Below are positions 58,960 through 64,000 of a stretch of DNA of 64,000 nt, piece after piece. The DNA lies in NCBI GenBank assembly GCA_030581615.1, contig JAKTTT010000015.1:1-64000 (forward strand), written 5' to 3'. The position numbers were made by a program, and so were the translations under genes. Each line of letters starts with the position of its first letter. Position 1 is the first letter of the stretch. This stretch comes from Alloascoidea africana. Taxonomy: Eukaryota > Ascomycota > Alloascoideomycetes > Alloascoideales > Alloascoideaceae. Under the pieces are notes generated by a model. The model did no database searches. It saw nothing but the letters and a program-made list of their open reading frames with translations, and was not told where the DNA came from.

Positions 58960-61900
58960 CTAAAACAGAGAATCCAAATATTCTCTCTTCCAATTGTCAA
59001 ATGCATATGGCCCGGGAAGATAGTAATTGGTGGAAGCAGCTGCTGATGTTGCTGGTATTGATGAATTGGCAAACTCTCCCGTGCTTGTAGTGTTATTGTT
59101 TGATGCTGCATTAGACATGGCATTCCCAGCATATTGAGATGAATCTGTTTGATTAATCTGACCATTTTGCTCCATTTCAGACTCATTTCGCAATTGTGGT
59201 AGGAAAATACTCGAGATTGACCTACTTATCCCACCAATTTGCTCCATTTCATTGTTTGAGGATTCGGAATGGGCGTTGGGGACTGCGTTTGAACCAAGGA
59301 CATTAGGATTCGGTAATGTGCTCAGAGACTTTCCAATAGAGAAGAGCACTTCTGAAGGAATCGATACTTTAGGCGTGCTGTTTAACTGTCTGAAAAGACC
59401 ACGAAGTTGAGTCCCCACTTCCATTACTGCTTTTGTCTCATCTTCCTCGTCTTCCTCTTGCGCTTCTTCCATATCCTTATCAGGTGCATTACTACCAACA
59501 GCTTCGAGCGCATCTCTAGTTGTGCCTGTGATGTTCCTCGTTTCTGCCTGTCTTCCAGAAGTGTTCATATCTGCTTCTTTTCTTTCCACCTCCGTTTCAT
59601 CAAGTTGTTTCGTATAATCAGCAGAAAGATAAATTGTTGCAAACCTCATGAGTTGCTTTATAACAGAAATGCCACGCTCAGCCTGTGTATGCATCTCTCT
59701 GAGCTGTTCCAAAAAGGGGATCGAGTTTTGGATCCAGCCGAGTAACTCCTGGTTTGACGAGTCATCATCGTTATTTGAAAAAATATCCAACACAAGGAAA
59801 AGGGCACACGATACAACACCATTTGGAACAAACCAATACATTTTGAACAGCTTTGGATTATTGGGATTATTGCAAGTGGAAAGAATCAATTTCGCAGTCT
59901 CGATACAGGTCTGTCGGCACTCCTCTTTTTGCAAATCTGTTGGAGCCAAAGTCATCATGGCCCGGTTCACAATAAAAATCTCCACATCTATAGCGAGGTT
60001 TGCAAGAAATTTTTGAAACTCAACGCAGAGCTCATTAGGTCTTGGGTTTTCAAAGTTCCGTTTCAAAGGATTTGGCAAAACGGTTTGTAGTCTCCTAAGC
60101 TCGGAATCGGCCTCTGCAAGCCTTTCAAACTGAGTCAAGTCACCAAAGTAGTATGCCTTCTTGATTGTTGCCAGTTTACAAAGAGTAATGTGATAGGACA
60201 CTTTAGTTCGGGTTGACAAGGGCAAACTCATAACCTGGTGTTCCTCACCGTCTCCGTTCTCGTGACGTTCCTTGTTGAGATCATTCTCATAATAATTTCC
60301 TGGTAGAGAGGTCGTGAAGCTGTTCAACTGGATAGTATTGCTCCTACCATAGTCCTCAAGCCAATCGATAATTACAAGACACCACCACATGCGTCTCCCC
60401 AGCTCTCTGTCTAACAATTTCGATTCAGAGGCAGACTCGCCAAGCGCAGCTTCAGAATTGAGCCTATGCAAATTAAGCCTTTCCGCCATGTAAATGGTTG
60501 CGTTGAGCATACAATTTTGAAGGTCATTACCTCCAAACCCATGGAAGCAAAGTGAAAGAACGCAAAAGGCCTGAACGGATCTAACGTCTGGGTAAACCAT
60601 GTAGTGACCTCTTTGAAGACACTCTAAAGAAGCGTGGAAATATCGTTTTGAAGTTTCGGCACATTGCTTCATATCGGAAAAGCCAAAATCTCTGTAGTAA
60701 TCGGGGCCTCCATAATAGAGACCACTTGAAAGTACAGCATACCATATCGCAGCCCACAGGTATGTGCCACGACGGCATCCTTTATCCAGATTCAGTGCCG
60801 ATGGTAAGTTCAAGTTCCAGAAGAGCTCGTGTTCGTAGACAAAGCTTGCCTTGTGGACTGCACAGTGGAGAAAGCCCAAATTTTCCAAGCTAAATTCAAC
60901 AATCCTTGCAGATTGGCCGCGGTCAACCATTGGCAGTTTATGGGATTCGGAATAGGATTGAAAGGGAATATTGGCCTCCTCAACTAGCGGAGCTCTCATC
61001 AAAGGCGATAATGAAAATTGAGAGGGCGAAAACGTGTCCATTTCAAAGTCGAGGTCTCCACCACCAGGACCAGAGCTTGAAACATTTTTCAATCCTGAAG
61101 CTGAGGCGAGTCTAGAAGAAAATCTCTGGTTTGATCCATTCCTTGCGCCAACAGAAAACCTTTGTCTTGTTTTCCCAGTGCCACCTCGTGCTGAACCGGT
61201 ATGTTTGGATGATGGAGGAGATGAGGACGAAGATGGCGATGATGGTGAAGATGATGAGCCAGTCATTTTTTTATTTCGGAGCATGTCGCTCATGAACCCT
61301 TCTTCTTCTTCCGGATTTCTATCAGAGATCAATCCACGCACAAGAAACTGTAGAGCAATTGCGTATTTGTTTACATCTTCTTTTGAAATCAGCCGCTGTT
61401 TCCTTTTCGCCGCTTGAAAGTATAGAAACTCGTTGAAGATGGAAGGAAACAGTCTGTTGAAAGAAACAGGAGATCCAGGAACCTGAAGGTAACTCAATTT
61501 CACATCATTATTTTCAAGAGAGTTACTATCGTCTGTATTACTGGTGGTGTTGTTAGAAGAAGAAGACGTTGAAGAAGAAGCAGCGTTGAAGAAAGACGAA
61601 GTTGAAGGGTCCACCAAGTCGGGAATATCCAGTAATTGTTGGTGAAATGCCTGGGACATGAACTGTTGAAACCCATTACCCGAAAAAAAATCATGGGCGA
61701 GCATCGCACTGCTGCTGTTGCTATTGCTTGTTAATCTTTTATCGCTCCGATCTGCTACTGCCGTGACGGGTGCGATTACCACTCCTGTTGTTCTCGGTAT
61801 ATTGTTGTTGTCTCTATTACCTGTATCGTTCTCCTTTGGCAAAGTAGCGCTTGGTAATGGAGACAGCAATTGAGAGATTGTCATTCCAGAGCTGTTGAGA

Positions 61901-62379
61901 CCCCCTGGTCTACTATTGGCGATATGTCTGCCGTTACTGCTGCTTGCTGAAGAAGGAGATTGTGATCGAGACTGAGCTTGAGACGAATAGGAAACATTTC
62001 GGCCTCGCCCTGTGTTGTCCAAGTCCATAGTTTCGGTGCTTGCTCTTGATCCATTACTACTATTCCCCTGATGATGATGATGATGATGATTAGCCTGAGG
62101 TTTTATACTCCTTGTCCCGCTAGCATTATGGGGACTGGTACTGCCACTGTCATTAATGTTTACCGCGGTGTCATTACGAACAACACCTTTCACCAGTACA
62201 ACCTCTCGTGTACAAAGGTGCGGTGTTCCTCTCTTGATACAGCTCTCACAAGGAATCTGCTTATTGCACTTGATCTTCCTTTTGGAACAGAAGGTGCAGG
62301 ATCGGGGCGCCCGCTGAGTTCTTCTCGGTGACGGCTTGCCTATCGAGGCGCTCTGTGTGTCGGGACCCGGAGAAATCAT
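58960..62379 (-). CDS. Zn2Cys6 fungal transcription factor, 1139 aa
   Basis: The binuclear zinc cluster is near the N-terminus: Cys 28, 31, 38, 44, 47, 56 (CTFCSKRKIKC then NKQIPCESC), spacing C-x2-C-x6-C-x5-C-x2-C-x8-C, preceded by an Arg-rich arm (SPRRTQRAPRS). A low-complexity stretch (60-300, Ser/Asn/His) follows. Then comes the fungal-specific middle homology region, with YLWAAIWYAVLSSGLYYGGP, VRSVQAFCVLSLCFHGFGGN and LDRELGRRMWWCLVIIDWLEDYGR, typical of MHR proteins that sense metabolites. The acidic C-terminus has EEAQEEDEEDE. The frame opens upstream to a GTG; 62379 is the first ATG. The regulon cannot be inferred; I do not identify a named orthologue. Confidence 0.88.
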   Translation of the reverse strand: MISPGPDTQSASIGKPSPRRTQRAPRSCTFCSKRKIKCNKQIPCESCIKRGTPHLCTREVVLVKGVVRNDTAVNINDSGSTSPHNASGTRSIKPQANHHHHHHQGNSSNGSRASTETMDLDNTGRGRNVSYSSQAQSRSQSPSSASSSNGRHIANSRPGGLNSSGMTISQLLSPLPSATLPKENDTGNRDNNNIPRTTGVVIAPVTAVADRSDKRLTSNSNSSSAMLAHDFFSGNGFQQFMSQAFHQQLLDIPDLVDPSTSSFFNAASSSTSSSSNNTTSNTDDSNSLENNDVKLSYLQVPGSPVSFNRLFPSIFNEFLYFQAAKRKQRLISKEDVNKYAIALQFLVRGLISDRNPEEEEGFMSDMLRNKKMTGSSSSPSSPSSSSSPPSSKHTGSARGGTGKTRQRFSVGARNGSNQRFSSRLASASGLKNVSSSGPGGGDLDFEMDTFSPSQFSLSPLMRAPLVEEANIPFQSYSESHKLPMVDRGQSARIVEFSLENLGFLHCAVHKASFVYEHELFWNLNLPSALNLDKGCRRGTYLWAAIWYAVLSSGLYYGGPDYYRDFGFSDMKQCAETSKRYFHASLECLQRGHYMVYPDVRSVQAFCVLSLCFHGFGGNDLQNCMLNATIYMAERLNLHRLNSEAALGESASESKLLDRELGRRMWWCLVIIDWLEDYGRSNTIQLNSFTTSLPGNYYENDLNKERHENGDGEEHQVMSLPLSTRTKVSYHITLCKLATIKKAYYFGDLTQFERLAEADSELRRLQTVLPNPLKRNFENPRPNELCVEFQKFLANLAIDVEIFIVNRAMMTLAPTDLQKEECRQTCIETAKLILSTCNNPNNPKLFKMYWFVPNGVVSCALFLVLDIFSNNDDDSSNQELLGWIQNSIPFLEQLREMHTQAERGISVIKQLMRFATIYLSADYTKQLDETEVERKEADMNTSGRQAETRNITGTTRDALEAVGSNAPDKDMEEAQEEDEEDETKAVMEVGTQLRGLFRQLNSTPKVSIPSEVLFSIGKSLSTLPNPNVLGSNAVPNAHSESSNNEMEQIGGISRSISSIFLPQLRNESEMEQNGQINQTDSSQYAGNAMSNAASNNNTTSTGEFANSSIPATSAAASTNYYLPGPYAFDNWKREYLDSLF

Positions 62380-64000
62380 TTTCTCAGGTTTGTTTGCTTT
62401 TACGTTCACTAAATTCTCTGTATTCTTTGTTGTGTTTCGGTCGGGAACGCGCTCACTTTGAAAGTGGAGGTGGATAGCTTGAATCTTGACCGTCTATTTA
62501 AGAAATATGTTGGCGCGGGGGAGTTTTGGCGGAGAAGATGACTCAGCCGTCCACGCATATTAGATAAGCCGAATCGAGACTATTGTGATGGATTTAAATA
62601 GCTACAAGTTCTATGGTCTTCAATATAAGAAATTCAAAAGTTCGATTTTCAATATACAGAGCAGGTAAAGCAATATCAATCAGTCTCAGTCAATGTAGAA
62701 CAGAAAACCCAAATACTTGATACTGTTGAGAGTCAGGAAACAAAGCAAGCAAACCAAAAAAAAAAAAAGAAGGAAGGGGAAATTAGGAACAAATATAGCC
62801 CATCAAGCCCATCTAAAAAAAAAAAACAAAGGAAAAATCTGTGCGTATGTAGCCTCAAACAAATAAAGATCCAGAAAAAGTTTATACCTCAATCAATCAA
62901 ACAAACAGCAAAACAGAAGCATCAAAATTGTAGAAGCCCTGCCAGAAGAATAAGGCGGGTGGATAAGCGTCAAGAAAGGTCGATCCGGGAATTAAAATAC
63001 CCTCGTCAATTGAAATTCCTTGAACATGTCTCCACAATCTTTTAAAAAAAACGAAGGTTTAAGTAAAACAAAACAAAAAAAAACTCAAGTTGCAAGCGAA
63101 TGATAACAGCAAAGTTGGAAGGAAAAAAAGAACGAAGAAGGTTTTGTTTTGACACAAATCACAATCATAAGCTGAAAGAAAAAATAAAAATAAAATAAGG
63201 TGACTGCAGATATAATAAATCACAAATGGTAGCGTCTCCAGGTGACAGGAGTAAAACAAGTAGAGCTAATAGTGGTTTTTGAATTGAGAAATAGCAATGG
63301 TATAATGGTCAACGGTGACATTAAAGACAAAAAAGTACCCGATTTTTTTTTAGGAAAACACATTTAATTTTTAGTTATGAAAAACCAAGACAATATAGTA
63401 CCAGGTGAAGTTGTTATTGTAGTAGTAGTAGTAGCAGTAGGAATGAAGAAAAAAAACAAAAAAAGTAAAACCCAAGTATTATGAGATCATTAAAAAAGAG
63501 TCATTGTCATTTATTTTATCTTAACACATGAATGATAATCCAGAGTGGGAAATGATGAAGATGATGGTATTAGGAAAATGTTAATGCTTGAGTTGAATTA
63601 TCAATCCAGGATCCATGTTAAAAAAATCTACCTTTTTTGCAGAGTCACACACCAGTATGCCATGTTAATAACCATTGGATGAACGGGGGAAATTGTTGAA
63701 GAAGGGGGTTAAGAGCCAGAGCCAGAGCCAGTTTTTCCTCTTGACCAAAGAGATGCTATTTTTTGTTGTTGTAAAAAGAGAGAGCAGGAATGCCATCAAA
63801 AAAAAGAGATTGATGTTTCCAAGATTTTGTTGTTTGTTGAGAAGATTGAGGTTGGGTCGTTAATATCAAAATGTATTCTTGAGGTGAACATGGTACAGTT
63901 ATCATGAACGAAGACAAAACAAAACAAAGCAAGATGATGATATTTGTTCCTGAAGGTTTGTATCTATTGCTTTTTCTGTTCTCTCTTTTTAATGGCTCTT
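62380..64000. other. long upstream region of the zinc-cluster gene
   Basis: About 1.6 kb to the window edge has no supported gene. It is AT-rich with several A runs on the plus strand (62758-62769, 62816-62826, 63073-63083), a GTA triplet run at 63420-63432 and an AGAGCC repeat at 63713-63731. It probably contains the promoter and long leader of the transcription factor. Confidence 0.45.

Overview
The window is a nuclear chromosome segment of an ascomycete yeast. Genes are mostly single-exon and long. The few introns are short, lie near the 5' ends, and carry yeast-type signals: GTAAGT/GTATGT donors, TACTAAC or CACTAAC branch points, and a branch-to-AG distance of only about 10-20 nt. CTG codons fall on invariant leucines in MYO2 (IVLIAVNPF), HEM2 (HPLAREW) and citrate synthase (GPLHGLA). 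CUG is therefore read as Leu, which argues against the CUG-Ser and CUG-Ala yeasts. A PITH-domain protein, a DUF2470 protein and an RBM42-like protein, together with introns in MYO2 and in a B-type cyclin, suggest a Saccharomycotina lineage outside Saccharomycetaceae. That placement is an inference. I found no bacterial, phage or CRISPR features, no convincing tRNA or rRNA gene, and no retroelement or DNA transposon.

Layout. 1-12.6 kb: non-coding DNA, RIM8 (pH-signalling arrestin, -), an AVT1-type vacuolar amino-acid transporter (+, one intron), a peroxisomal-type citrate synthase ending in AKL (-), and a Ser-rich unknown protein (-). 12.6-25.7 kb: MYO2 class V myosin (+, three introns), MTU1/SLM3 tRNA 2-thiouridylase (-), a large unrecognised two-exon gene (+), a membrane RING-H2 protein (+) and HEM2 (-). 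27.2-34.1 kb: a PITH protein (+), a tiny cyclophilin-E-like RRM protein (+, one intron), a B-type cyclin with a 12-nt first exon (-), a DUF2470 membrane protein (+) and a PTR2-type peptide transporter (-). 34.5-46.3 kb: LRG1 (LIM/RhoGAP, -), PFS2 (mRNA 3'-end processing, +), a P-loop protein (-), a small coiled-coil protein (-), an MRX15/TMEM223-like mitochondrial protein (+) and an RBM42-like RRM protein (-). 46.6-62.4 kb: SYT1-like Sec7 Arf-GEF (+), LTE1-like Ras-type GEF (+, probable 5'-UTR intron) and a Zn2Cys6 transcription factor (-).

Two large-scale patterns stand out. First, about 39.5-46.7 kb is GC-rich and very compact, with 3'-3' gaps near 60 bp and divergent ATGs 39-131 bp apart. 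The rest of the window is AT-richer, with gaps of 0.3-2 kb. The composition changes inside LRG1, PFS2 and SYT1 rather than between genes. Second, hexanucleotide arrays encoding dipeptide runs (Ala-Gly, Ser-Thr, Lys-Gly, Ala-Thr, Ser-Ala, Ser-Arg, Asp-Lys) and homopolymer runs (Gln, Asn, Glu) recur in many unrelated genes, mostly between 37 and 55 kb.

Several genes share a cell-polarity and mitotic-exit theme: MYO2, the cyclin, LRG1 (Rho), SYT1 (Arf) and LTE1 (Ras/Tem1 pathway). They do not form an operon-like unit and the grouping may be chance.
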